Source: Strigomonas culicis
Lineage: Eukaryota; Euglenozoa; Kinetoplastea; Trypanosomatida; Trypanosomatidae
Assembly (NCBI GenBank): GCA_000482145.1
Contig: AUXH01000259.1
Location: 1 to 25,391, forward strand
Direction: 5' to 3'
Length of the DNA stretch: 25,391 nucleotides
The notes under the pieces were generated by a model. It had not been told where the DNA came from. It saw nothing but the letters and a program-made list of their open reading frames with translations, and did no database searches. Of this stretch, positions 8,765 through 17,907 are shown piece after piece. The stretch's first letter is position 1, and each line of letters starts with the position of its first letter. The translations under genes and the position numbers were made by a program.

Positions 8765-9930
8765 GGTAGCGGATGTGAGGGGGAGAAGCGACTGAGCGGG
8801 AAGAGGAAATAATATATAAAGAAAAAAAATACAAATGCAATGGTACTTCAACCTTTAAAAAAAAAACGGACAGTAATTGTAAAAGAGATGAGAGAGAGAG
8901 AGAGAGAGAGAAGGAAATAGATACGTATTTTCGATTGATGTGCATCCATATTTCTTTGAGTGTGTGTATGTGTGTGTTTACCTTTACAGGGAACACCTTC
9001 TACTGATAGGGTGGGAACTGATTCATGTATCAACACGTTTCTTTCTTTCTTAATTTTGATAGAAGTACTCGGCTCTAAACTGAATTACACTGTTTCTTTT
9101 TCTTTTCTTTTATATATACATACATAATAGTAATACTATTTTCCTTGTAAAAGGGCTAAACAGAGAGAGAGAGTATAAACAAATTGAAATGAAAACAAAT
9201 AAATGAACATCAAAATAGCACAGCAAAAAACAGAAAAAACCGAAGAAGAGTAGAAATAGAAGATGCAACAATAAAAAAAAAGGAAGGTCAAACAAACGGA
9301 ATAATGGTGATCTACGTGCGTATACATGTTTGCTGTTCTTTCTCTTTGTTGCTTTCATTTTTGCTCTCTTTTCTTTTTAACGTATATATATATATACGTA
9401 CTACTCGAAGACATAAGTAGTAGATATAATAAAAGAAGACGATAAGATTCCTTCACTTCACTTTTTTTCTTGTATTTTGTTGCTGTTAGTGCTTTGATTG
9501 AACACAGCCAACACTTGTACTAAACATAAGAATCAACAGCGACAAAAAAAAAAGGTGGTACAAATGATAATAATAATAAAACAGAAACATCAAAGAAAAA
9601 AAGAAAACAACAACACAAAAAAAAAAAAACGAAAAACGGCTCTAAAAACAAAAAAAAAACAATACGTAATACACAGCAAATCTTTTTTTTTTTTACCCCC
9701 TTTTCTGTACATTTCAGTGAAAGTTTTTTTCTTTGCTTCATTAAAAAAAAGTAACTATGCGAAGCCAAAACTCCATTCTGTATGAATGAATGGCGTACTG
9801 TAATGCCAATAGTACTACAAGAGAAAACAAGTCAATCAAAGGAACGAAGAAGCCGTATCATTTTCCCTTTTCTCTCTTCTTTCTCTGTTTTCCATCGCAT
9901 GCGGCGGCGTGCCGCGCGTCATCGCTTCCC
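8765..9930 (-). other. Longest intergenic/UTR region in the window (channel to importin beta)
   Basis: This AT-rich spacer of about 1.17 kb should hold the 3' UTR of the channel gene (right side) and the leader of the importin gene (left end). It contains A/T homopolymers, GA repeats near 8890-8911 and 9162-9173, a GT-rich stretch near 8959-8978 and a TA repeat near 9382-9396. I saw no credible coding region or structured RNA. Confidence 0.7.
8792..8822 (-). promoter_or_regulatory. Probable trans-splice acceptor of the importin beta gene
   Basis: On the minus strand a pyrimidine tract ending TTTCCTCTTCCCGCTCAG places AG at 8792-8793 and leaves a 27-base leader before the ATG at 8762-8764. 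An alternative AG at 8853-8854 follows an earlier T10 tract. Either site agrees with translation beginning at the ATG. Confidence 0.5.
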
Positions 9931-12900
9931 TCACTTGGCACCGCGGCGCGCTAGCTCTTCGGCACGTAGCTGCTCGGGGTCCGTGCCGAGCGGCGGCTGG
10001 TAGTTCGGGTCCTCCTCATCCACATGGTAAGGCACGGAGCGGTGCGAGGTGGGGGACGGCATGCGCGCGGCGGGCGGCGACTGGCGCACCGCGGAGGAGT
10101 CCGCGCGGAACGCCGCCGCCTCCTGCTCCGCCGTCAGCGGCGCCTGGGCCTGGGCCTGCGCGACGTCCGCCTCGTGCTGCTGCCGCTCCGCGTCGTCGAC
10201 GAGGCGGTGGCGGTCGAGCTTCTCGCTGCGCCGCTCGCCGCGCCGGATGGCGCCCGGCACATCCGGCCCGAAGCGACGTTCGCGCTCGTAGATGGCGGAG
10301 CGGTAGATCGCCGGCAGCAGCGTCGTCGGCTCCTTCCGGCGGCGGCTGATGCGCATCGTCGCCTCGACGGCGCTCGCGTAGATGGGTCCGGCGTCTTTCA
10401 CGTCGGTGATGGTGTCCGGGAGGTGGAAGCCGCGCAGCACTCCCTCCTGCCGCGGGTCGGGGTCCGCGAGGCTGGTCGCGCCGTAGCCGAACGGGGCGTA
10501 GGGCAGCCCGATGCTCGCGCACGCGACGCGGCCCTCCCGCCACAGCTGCGACAGGAGGAGGTAGCGGCGTCGCATCGCGCGGTCGCGGCGGAAGGCGGCC
10601 TGCGCGTAGCTCGCCGCGAATACCTCCGCGACGGTGCGCGTTGTGTTGCCCTGCTGCTGCATGTTCGTCGGCATCGACGCGAGCGAGCGCTCGGACAGCC
10701 GCCACGCCAGTTCGTAGGACTGACCGGCGGTCTCCTCGTTCTCGTGGAAGGCCATCGCCATGACGCGGCGCGCAAGGGGCAGCAGCACGTCGTAGTAGTA
10801 CACCTTGCCGCCGTGGTCCGGGATGTTGTACTCGCGCAGCAGCACGAGCAGCTCCGCGCGGTTGCGGCGGTTGCTGACGCCGAGCGGCAGACGCAGCTGC
10901 TCCAGCAGCGCGGGCAGCATCCGCGTCGGTATCGTGAGCGTCGCGTTCGGGTCCCACTTGGACCAGAGGTCGCGGAAGCGCCGCAGGTCCTGCAGCCGCA
11001 CCAGGTTGATGCGCAGGCGGATGGCGGCCACGTAGCGGTCGACGACAATCGCGAGATAGATGGACTGCAGCAGGAGGTAGAAGCCGATGACAATGGGGAT
11101 GTAGTACACCGGCGCCCAGTCCGTGGGGCCGCACCGCGCGCCGCGCGCGCAGTAATTGCCGCGGTCGAGGCTGCCGCGCAGCAGCGTTGCCCAGTTCTCC
11201 AGCGTCGAGAGGCGGAACACCATAATGAGCGAGTTCACGAAGGTCTGGAAGTTGTTGTAGGTGCCGTCAATGTAGCCGTCGTAGGGCACAATGTATCCCA
11301 GGAAGTGCAGACCGAGCACCGCGAAGACGTAGACAGACAACATGTAGATCACCGTCGCGTTCACGAGTGCGGGGACGGCAGACAGCAGCACCTCGCGGAA
11401 GAAGGTAAAGAGCGTCTCGAACGGCGTCAGCAGCTGCACCACGGTGAGGAAGCGGCCGACGCGCAGCATACGCAGCACGTTGACGTTGAAGGGCACGTGG
11501 TGGTCCGTCGTGCCGTTGTTGCAGCCGATCTGGATGAAGGAGAGGCACACGACGAAGAGGTCCCAGCAGAAGCTGCCGCGCGTGAAGGTGCGCAGGCCGT
11601 GCGCGAGGAGCTGCAAAATGACCTCCACCGTGAAGATGCCGACGAATACGTACTGGAACACGAGCAGGGTCGTCTCCTGCGTGTGGTTCATGCCGCGCCA
11701 CTCGAGCGCCATCGTCACCACGTTGAAGAGAATGATCGTGCCCATGAAGCGCTCGAACCAGATGCTGCGCACAATCGCGTGCAGTCGGCGTGAGAAGGCC
11801 GTGTTGAGGGGCACAAGCTGCGTGTGCGGCTTGATGCGCAGGACCATCGACTGCATGCGCAGCCAGACCTGGTGCTCGAAGGAGACCCCCGCGGCGTCGC
11901 TCGCCGCGTTCTTGGCGAGCAGATAGCAGTAAATGACGCCGGACATGAAGAGTGAGAAGAGCACAAAGTGCGCGAGGTAGTAGTAGGCGATAAAGACAAG
12001 GCCGAGGTAGGGGTGGCGGTTCGTCTGCATCGCGAAGACGGTCGAGTGCGAGTCCACGGCGTTGTACATGACGTCCATCCACTCCGCGCCGGTGCTGATC
12101 TCGACCGTCGTCAACAGGCTCTCGTACCAGTTGCGGAAACTGCGCGTGGCGGGGGCCCACTGGTGGCCGAGCTCCGTGCATTGCGTGCCGTTGATGATGG
12201 AGGAGTTCGAACAGCTGTTCATCTTGTTCATGAACATGGACACGAAGAGGATGGCCCAGACGATGTAGTTCATGAGCATGATCAGGCACACGTTCGCGAG
12301 CACCGGGATGCTGTCCCAGATGGTCAGCGCGATGTGCGCCATCGCCTCGTTGCCCTTCCAGTAGCGCAGCGGGCTGAGGATGCGGAAGCAGCGCAGCACC
12401 TTGAGGTAGCGCAGGTAGATGCTGCCCAGGCCCCAGGACACGAAGGAGATGACGACGAGGAAGCAGTCCAGGATGTTCCAGCGGTGCCAGAAGTACGCCT
12501 TGCCGACGGGCAGCACCACGCCGTACGCCACCCACTTGAGCAGCAGCTCCACGGCGAAGATGATGGTGAAGATGTCGTCCAGAATGTGCAGTGCGTCGTA
12601 CTTGCTGCTGTTGTGAGAGCCGCCCATGTCCTTGTTGTCGTCGCCCGGCGTGTACACCGCGAAGCAGACGGAGCAGCCGAAGATGACGAAGAGAATGAAG
12701 GCCTCGAACCACCACGACTCCACGATGCAGGTCACGGCGGCGCGCACCGGGTTGGATGGGGCGAGCATGAAGAAGGTGTAGTCCTGCCACGACTCCGTGT
12801 AGGACTTGGTCTGCTCGGTGCTGTCTTGCTTGCGCTGGTGTGCGAGGACGTAGGCGAGCGTCGCTCGGCCGACCTGCTCCTCCCCCACGTGCAGGCCCAG

Positions 12901-15900
12901 CAGCCACTGCTGGATCTGCAGCGCCGTCATGACGCGCTCCCACGTGCGCTCGTGCTCGGGCATGTCCATGCAGGACATGTTCTCGATCGTCTCGAAGAGC
13001 AGCAGGCCGCAGCTCCAGGCCTGGCCGAGCACCGTCTCCACCGTGCGGCGGTTCGGCCGCACCTCGTGCTCTTCCTGCATCCGCACGTATCCGATGAGGG
13101 CGTTCAGCACGAGCTGGCGCGACGCGCGCACCGCGCACATGTGGCAGTGCTCGGCGTGAAGCTCGTCAGCGGTGCGCTGCAGCACCGTCGGCGGCGCGCG
13201 CAGCGGCATCTGCTTGTGCGTGTTGCAGTCGAGGCAGCGCTCGAAGACGCGACGGCCGTCCTCGAGCGTCGTCTTGTAGCGCAGGCGTGGGCCCGACAGC
13301 AGCAGGTGCTCGAAGCCCTCCGCCTCTAACGCGGCCGCCGACACGCCGCCGATGCTCTCGTCGACGGCGTCGTTCTGGCCGAGGCGGTTCAGCTGCGCCA
13401 CGACAGACGTGTTGGTCGCGCGGTCGCCGGCGAGCGAGTCGCAGCGGACCGAGCGGTTCTCCGCCGGGTCGCGCTGCTGGCGGCCGGGGGACAGGCTGTG
13501 CCGCGTCGACAGGAGCGGGTTCACGATGGACTGCGACTGCCGCGAGAGGCGAGAGTCGTCGATGTGCACGGTGCTGGCGTTGTGGCTCGCGTCCATCGCG
13601 TGGGGCACGTTCGGCGGGTGCGCCTCCTCCGCGTACTGCATCGCCGGCACCGCGTGCCGCGCAAAGCGCAGCTGCGCCTCCTCGTTGTCGCGGAAGGGCA
13701 GCGGGCTCTCATTGTCGAGGTTCATCCGGCGCACCACGCGGCCGCCCACGTTGATGTACTGCGGCGGGTCGTGGATCGGCATGCCGTTCGCATCGTACTC
13801 CGTGATGGCCTCCGCCGCGGCGCCCAGGCCGTACTGCTCCTTGTACATGCGGTCGCGCGCCTCGACGAAGCGCAGCTGCTGGCGCATGTCTTCGTTCAGC
13901 ACGTACACCTCATCCGGCGCCACGTCGCGGCGCTGGAAGCCGCCGTGCAGGTGCTTGAAGGAGCGCCACACGGTGAAGTCGAACCACGGCAGGCGCCGGT
14001 GGCGCTGGTGCTTGGCCGTGCTGCCGGACATGAAGAGGTAGTCCTCCGCCTCCTCCTGCGACTGCCACGCGTACGTGAAGGCGGCCACGAAGAAGAAGCG
14101 GAAGATGGTGGCGATGAGCACCGCACCGATGAAGTACATGCACGTGTAGCCGCCCCGCACCTGCATGCCGCTCCACGTGAGGTAGAGCCACTGGTCGCGG
14201 CTGACGGAGAAGGCCTGTGCGATCGCGTAGGCTGCGAAAGAGAAGGTGTCGAAGCTGCCGCGCGTGTAGTAGTCCGTGTCGCCGTAGTTGATCCAGCCGA
14301 TGCGGCTGCCGAAGAAGGACATGCCGAGGAGCAGCCACATAAACATGTATAGCGTGAAGAAGAGCACGGCGTAGGCGATGTCCGGGAAGCCGTGGATCAG
14401 CACGCGCGTCACGCGACGCAGCGGCCGTATAGGCATGACGCGGAACAGGCGCAGGAAGCGGATCCAGTTGAAGCAGGCCACCGTGTTCGAGCGGCTGAAC
14501 CCGAGCTGGAAGAGCGAGATGACGACGAAGGTGGACTCGACGACGCAGAAGAGATCGGTCAGGAAGGGGCCGGGGCCGAGCGCAATGAAGCGCATGATGA
14601 GCTCCATCGTGAAAAGCGCGGAGAAGCACACCCCCGCGACGAAGACGCCCATCTCCCACTCACTCGGCATGTTGTCGTAGCGGGCGGCGTTGAACACGGC
14701 GTTCGCGATGATGAAGAAGTACCAGATGTAGTTGAAGACGGTGATGGGGGCGTTCTCGCGGATGTTGCGCGCCATGCGGATCGGCGTCATGCTGCCCTTC
14801 ACGAGCCCCTCCGCCCGCATCCAGCGCGTCTCCTGGCCGTCCTCCGGCGCGTCCGTGTCCTGCTTGTACCACACCATCTCCTCCTCCTCTTCGCTGTCCT
14901 CCACCGCGAGCCCGTGCAGGCGCATCTCTTGCCGCTCCTCGACCCGCTCCTTCGCGCGGCGCCGGCGTAGCTTGCGCAGCGCCTCCTCCTCGTAGCGGTT
15001 CGTGTAGCTCAGCGGCGTGAGGCCGTAGCGGTACGTCATCTGCTGGTGCTCCCAGAGGTACTGCGTCAGGATGCGGGGGTAGCCCTCCGTGAACATGTGC
15101 AGGATGTTGCGGATGATGGAGAACTTCTCCCAGAAGGAGGTGGTCATGTTGAAGTCGCCGCCCTCCGGGTCGTGGACCACCAGGTTCCGCGGCTCCTCGT
15201 TCATGGTGGTCATGCCAACGTCCACGGCCGTGCGCGCGCCAATGCCAGAGACACTGTTGCGGCGAGACGCGGAGCTCATCACGGACATGCCGTTCCAGTT
15301 CGGCACGACGCCCGCGGACTCGCGCGTCGCGAGCACGCTGGCGCCCAGCCCCGGCTGCATCCGCGACGCGCGGCTGGCGTTGAGGTTCGTGGAGTTCGCG
15401 AGCGGGTTCCCGTTCACGTTCATCTGCGAGTCACCCAGCGGGGTGCTCGCCGCGCGGTGCGCGCCGAGGAAGCGCAGGTGTTCCTCCTCCGCCTCCTGGC
15501 GCGCGGCGAAGCTGAGCTCCGTCTGGTGCGACGTCCCGACGGCGCAGGTAGCGACGTGGTGCTGCACCTTCCCCACGCGGCCCCCGAGCGCAAAGTTCTG
15601 TCCCTTGGAGTCCTCGTTCGTCGGCATCGGCATCGTGTCCTCCTCCTCCCCCGGCGTCGCCGGCGCGGCGATGTTCTGCTGGTGTCGCTGCTCCTCCGTG
15701 CCGGTGGGCCCCATCATCTGGTCGGCGAGGTTCGCGCCGTGGAGCATGAGCCGCTTGCGCTCCGCCTCCTCCGCGACGTGGCGCTGGCGCGTCAGCGACA
15801 GGTGTAGCTGCACGCGCTGTTCGTCCGTCCATACCGTCTTGTGGATCGAGCGGCCCTTCTTCTCGTTCTTGGGGCGGTAGTGGTGGTCGACGCTCGACGA

Positions 15901-17907
15901 GACGGAGTCCTCGTCGGTGAGCTGCTTGCCGTAGGTAGGGTAGTGTGACACGCGTCCCTCAGCGTCGCGCTCGACGAAGTCGTGCAGCTGCGTCATCGCC
16001 GCGAGGCGCTGCCGCTGCTCCGTGATCATGCGGTCGAAGCGGTCGAGCTGCTTCATGACGTAGAGGCGACTCGTCCGCTCGATCTTTTCGAGGAAGACGC
16101 CGAGGAAGAAGGACGGGATGATGAAGGTGCAGACGATGATGGTCGCGAGATACCACAGGAAGGTCAGCACGGTGAGCGCGTCGCTCGTCTCCGCGAGCAG
16201 GCCGGACCAGCCCTGGAACGTGGCCACCTGCCACGTCGACAGCAGCGCGTGCCCAATGTCATCAAAGTTGCGGTAGTTGAAGTGCGGGTTGTACAGATCC
16301 GTCACACAGGTGTAGCCGTCCGCGCACTTGTGGCCCCAGTAGAACCAGAACTTGTCCGTCGCGCCCGCGTTGCAGATCTGGTTGCTGGGGAAGGCCGTGG
16401 CGTTGTTCAGGTGGAGGTCGCTGATGCACCGGCTGCGCAGCTCACTCCCAAAGACCTGCAGGCCGATGAGGGCGAAGAAGAGGAGGAAGTACAGGAGGAA
16501 GAAGCACACCTGGATGATGCGGTTCGTCGAACGCAGCAGCGACTTGGCGAGAAGCTTCAGGCGGATGGGCCACGGGCCGTACGTCGTGCACTTGATGCAG
16601 CGCACGAGACGCCACGCCGTGAAGTTCCAGACGGACTGCATGGAGGTGCAGTTGAGCACCATCATGACGAACACGGCCGCGTCCAGCCAGCGCCACATGG
16701 AGCGGAAGTAACTGCGCGGGTGCAGGATGCAGCCCGAGGCGATGAGGCGGAGCAGGATCTCGAGCCCGTAGAGGAGGGTGTAGAAGATGTCTGCCCACAT
16801 CATGTAGTCCGGCTTTGTCAGGCCGCCCTTGGACACCGTGTAGCGCGGCCACGTCGCCTGGAAGATGGAGTAGCTGAGGATGACAAAGAAGATCGTCATC
16901 TCGGTCGCCCAGTGGTGCAGCACGTTGTACAGCACCACGCGCGCCGGCAGCCGCGCCGGCAGCACGAAAAAGGAGGAGTACTCGAGCGCGAGGGCGCGGT
17001 TGTGCACCTGGTAGAGCCAGTCCGTCCGCGACACGTCGTTCCAGCGGCTATCCTCCGGCACCTTCCCGTCGGTCTGCGCCCGCAGCTGCAGCGTCTCGTG
17101 CACTGTGTCGACGGCGCGGTCCCGCAGCGGGTCTTTCTGCAGCCGCGCCGCGTTCTGCTCGATCGTCACCGTGTTGGAGCTGAAGAAGGAGTCGTCGTCC
17201 GTGTACTCGGCGAACTGCTCTAACAGGAGCTCGTTGTCGTTGCGGGGCTGCGCCGGCGGCTCGTCGTACTCCGGGATCTCCGCCGCGACGTTGTTGTCCG
17301 GCCGCTCGTGAAACTGGACGAAAAACTTCTCGATGGGGTGATGGTGCGAGAGGTTCAGCGGCATCAGGCTCTCGACGCCGTCCTCGGGCGCGCTGCCGCT
17401 GCGCAGCGACGCGTTGGACGCGCGCCCGCGCTGCTGGCTGAGCCCCGCCAGCAGCGTCGACTGGCTCGCGCCGGTCCCCGGCCGCGAGGGGCTCCGCTTC
17501 GCGGAGGCGGGGCGCGAGGGGCTGGGCGGCGCCGCCGGCGGGCGGGCCCCGGCAGCGGAGCCGAGCCGCGTCGACGGTGGGCGGTGGCCGCTCGCCGGCG
17601 GCGGTGGCGGCGCCCCCGACTTGGACAGCGGCGGCAGGCCGGTCGAGCGCAGCGTCGTCTGTATGCTGACCTGCTCCGCCGGGCTCTGCTGGCGGCTGCG
17701 GTCGCCGTCGCGCGGGATGGGCGGCAGCGGCCGCGGCAGCGCGCGCGGCTTGTTCCCGCCGGTCGTGTCACTCGTCGGCGATGCGGCAGCGCCGCCGCTG
17801 ACGGAGTTGGGCGGGTGGCTACCATCCACCGAAACGTTCGTATTGTTATTATTGGTGTCATTGTTGGGGGATGTCTGAGCATCCGGGGGCTGTGTGGTGG
17901 TGCTCAT
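9931..17907 (-). CDS. Four-domain voltage-gated cation channel, Cav/NALCN class (trypanosomatid calcium-channel-like)
   Basis: The protein has 2658 residues, ATG at 17905-17907, TGA at 9931. A Pro/Ser/Asn-rich cytoplasmic N-terminus (about 320 residues) precedes four six-helix domains: DI about 325-607, DII 1050-1282, DIII 1722-1995, DIV 2059-2285. S4 voltage sensors carry Arg/Lys every third residue: DI near 430-450 (R..R..K), DII near 1146-1165, DIII near 1828-1850 (fullest set) and DIV near 2143-2160 (only three Arg). Pore loops read TFQGW (W567), SRDQW (W1240), TGAEW (W1943) and TLENW (W2239), so the selectivity position is Q565/D1238/A1941/E2237. Cysteines in the DI turret (RSRC...GYTC) resemble those of Cav channels. 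After DIV S6, RFRDLWSKWDPNATLT (about 2308-2325) and the following LPLG block match the Cav C-terminal EF-hand/pre-IQ region. Expected in the plasma or flagellar membrane; kinetoplastids have a flagellar calcium-channel-like protein of this architecture, and orthology is inferred. Ion selectivity cannot be read safely. Confidence 0.93.
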   Translation of the reverse strand: MSTTTQPPDAQTSPNNDTNNNNTNVSVDGSHPPNSVSGGAAASPTSDTTGGNKPRALPRPLPPIPRDGDRSRQQSPAEQVSIQTTLRSTGLPPLSKSGAPPPPPASGHRPPSTRLGSAAGARPPAAPPSPSRPASAKRSPSRPGTGASQSTLLAGLSQQRGRASNASLRSGSAPEDGVESLMPLNLSHHHPIEKFFVQFHERPDNNVAAEIPEYDEPPAQPRNDNELLLEQFAEYTDDDSFFSSNTVTIEQNAARLQKDPLRDRAVDTVHETLQLRAQTDGKVPEDSRWNDVSRTDWLYQVHNRALALEYSSFFVLPARLPARVVLYNVLHHWATEMTIFFVILSYSIFQATWPRYTVSKGGLTKPDYMMWADIFYTLLYGLEILLRLIASGCILHPRSYFRSMWRWLDAAVFVMMVLNCTSMQSVWNFTAWRLVRCIKCTTYGPWPIRLKLLAKSLLRSTNRIIQVCFFLLYFLLFFALIGLQVFGSELRSRCISDLHLNNATAFPSNQICNAGATDKFWFYWGHKCADGYTCVTDLYNPHFNYRNFDDIGHALLSTWQVATFQGWSGLLAETSDALTVLTFLWYLATIIVCTFIIPSFFLGVFLEKIERTSRLYVMKQLDRFDRMITEQRQRLAAMTQLHDFVERDAEGRVSHYPTYGKQLTDEDSVSSSVDHHYRPKNEKKGRSIHKTVWTDEQRVQLHLSLTRQRHVAEEAERKRLMLHGANLADQMMGPTGTEEQRHQQNIAAPATPGEEEDTMPMPTNEDSKGQNFALGGRVGKVQHHVATCAVGTSHQTELSFAARQEAEEEHLRFLGAHRAASTPLGDSQMNVNGNPLANSTNLNASRASRMQPGLGASVLATRESAGVVPNWNGMSVMSSASRRNSVSGIGARTAVDVGMTTMNEEPRNLVVHDPEGGDFNMTTSFWEKFSIIRNILHMFTEGYPRILTQYLWEHQQMTYRYGLTPLSYTNRYEEEALRKLRRRRAKERVEERQEMRLHGLAVEDSEEEEEMVWYKQDTDAPEDGQETRWMRAEGLVKGSMTPIRMARNIRENAPITVFNYIWYFFIIANAVFNAARYDNMPSEWEMGVFVAGVCFSALFTMELIMRFIALGPGPFLTDLFCVVESTFVVISLFQLGFSRSNTVACFNWIRFLRLFRVMPIRPLRRVTRVLIHGFPDIAYAVLFFTLYMFMWLLLGMSFFGSRIGWINYGDTDYYTRGSFDTFSFAAYAIAQAFSVSRDQWLYLTWSGMQVRGGYTCMYFIGAVLIATIFRFFFVAAFTYAWQSQEEAEDYLFMSGSTAKHQRHRRLPWFDFTVWRSFKHLHGGFQRRDVAPDEVYVLNEDMRQQLRFVEARDRMYKEQYGLGAAAEAITEYDANGMPIHDPPQYINVGGRVVRRMNLDNESPLPFRDNEEAQLRFARHAVPAMQYAEEAHPPNVPHAMDASHNASTVHIDDSRLSRQSQSIVNPLLSTRHSLSPGRQQRDPAENRSVRCDSLAGDRATNTSVVAQLNRLGQNDAVDESIGGVSAAALEAEGFEHLLLSGPRLRYKTTLEDGRRVFERCLDCNTHKQMPLRAPPTVLQRTADELHAEHCHMCAVRASRQLVLNALIGYVRMQEEHEVRPNRRTVETVLGQAWSCGLLLFETIENMSCMDMPEHERTWERVMTALQIQQWLLGLHVGEEQVGRATLAYVLAHQRKQDSTEQTKSYTESWQDYTFFMLAPSNPVRAAVTCIVESWWFEAFILFVIFGCSVCFAVYTPGDDNKDMGGSHNSSKYDALHILDDIFTIIFAVELLLKWVAYGVVLPVGKAYFWHRWNILDCFLVVISFVSWGLGSIYLRYLKVLRCFRILSPLRYWKGNEAMAHIALTIWDSIPVLANVCLIMLMNYIVWAILFVSMFMNKMNSCSNSSIINGTQCTELGHQWAPATRSFRNWYESLLTTVEISTGAEWMDVMYNAVDSHSTVFAMQTNRHPYLGLVFIAYYYLAHFVLFSLFMSGVIYCYLLAKNAASDAAGVSFEHQVWLRMQSMVLRIKPHTQLVPLNTAFSRRLHAIVRSIWFERFMGTIILFNVVTMALEWRGMNHTQETTLLVFQYVFVGIFTVEVILQLLAHGLRTFTRGSFCWDLFVVCLSFIQIGCNNGTTDHHVPFNVNVLRMLRVGRFLTVVQLLTPFETLFTFFREVLLSAVPALVNATVIYMLSVYVFAVLGLHFLGYIVPYDGYIDGTYNNFQTFVNSLIMVFRLSTLENWATLLRGSLDRGNYCARGARCGPTDWAPVYYIPIVIGFYLLLQSIYLAIVVDRYVAAIRLRINLVRLQDLRRFRDLWSKWDPNATLTIPTRMLPALLEQLRLPLGVSNRRNRAELLVLLREYNIPDHGGKVYYYDVLLPLARRVMAMAFHENEETAGQSYELAWRLSERSLASMPTNMQQQGNTTRTVAEVFAASYAQAAFRRDRAMRRRYLLLSQLWREGRVACASIGLPYAPFGYGATSLADPDPRQEGVLRGFHLPDTITDVKDAGPIYASAVEATMRISRRRKEPTTLLPAIYRSAIYERERRFGPDVPGAIRRGERRSEKLDRHRLVDDAERQQHEADVAQAQAQAPLTAEQEAAAFRADSSAVRQSPPAARMPSPTSHRSVPYHVDEEDPNYQPPLGTDPEQLRAEELARRGAK
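13135..13236 (-). other. Zinc-ribbon-like four-cysteine motif in the channel II-III linker
   Basis: Residues 1558-1591 read C-X2-C-X26-C-X2-C (C1558, C1561, C1588, C1591), with His residues at 1589 and just before 1588. They lie in the cytoplasmic linker between DII and DIII. The spacing fits a small treble-clef or zinc-ribbon-like metal site. No known Cav or NALCN channel that I can recall carries this. Metal binding is inferred from spacing only. Confidence 0.55.

Noticed and set aside
8765..8851. N-terminal extension of importin beta by 29 residues
   Set aside because: The extension would need a TTG start, lies in AT-rich leader sequence across a likely splice acceptor, and is not part of the family N-terminus.
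9110..9785. Several Phe- or Lys-rich short frames on both strands of the channel-importin spacer
   Set aside because: They are built of homopolymer codons (TTT, AAA), with none of the GC-rich composition of real genes here.
10024..11793. Plus-strand open frame (589 codons) opposite the channel gene, and similar ones at 11968-13329, 13498-14352 and 15982-17223
   Set aside because: All mirror the channel coding frame and show the same antisense composition. No independent start context or domain was seen.
9931..17907. Reading the channel as a voltage-gated sodium channel
   Set aside because: The filter is not DEKA, there is no fast-inactivation IFM-type motif that I can see, and the C-terminal block fits Cav.
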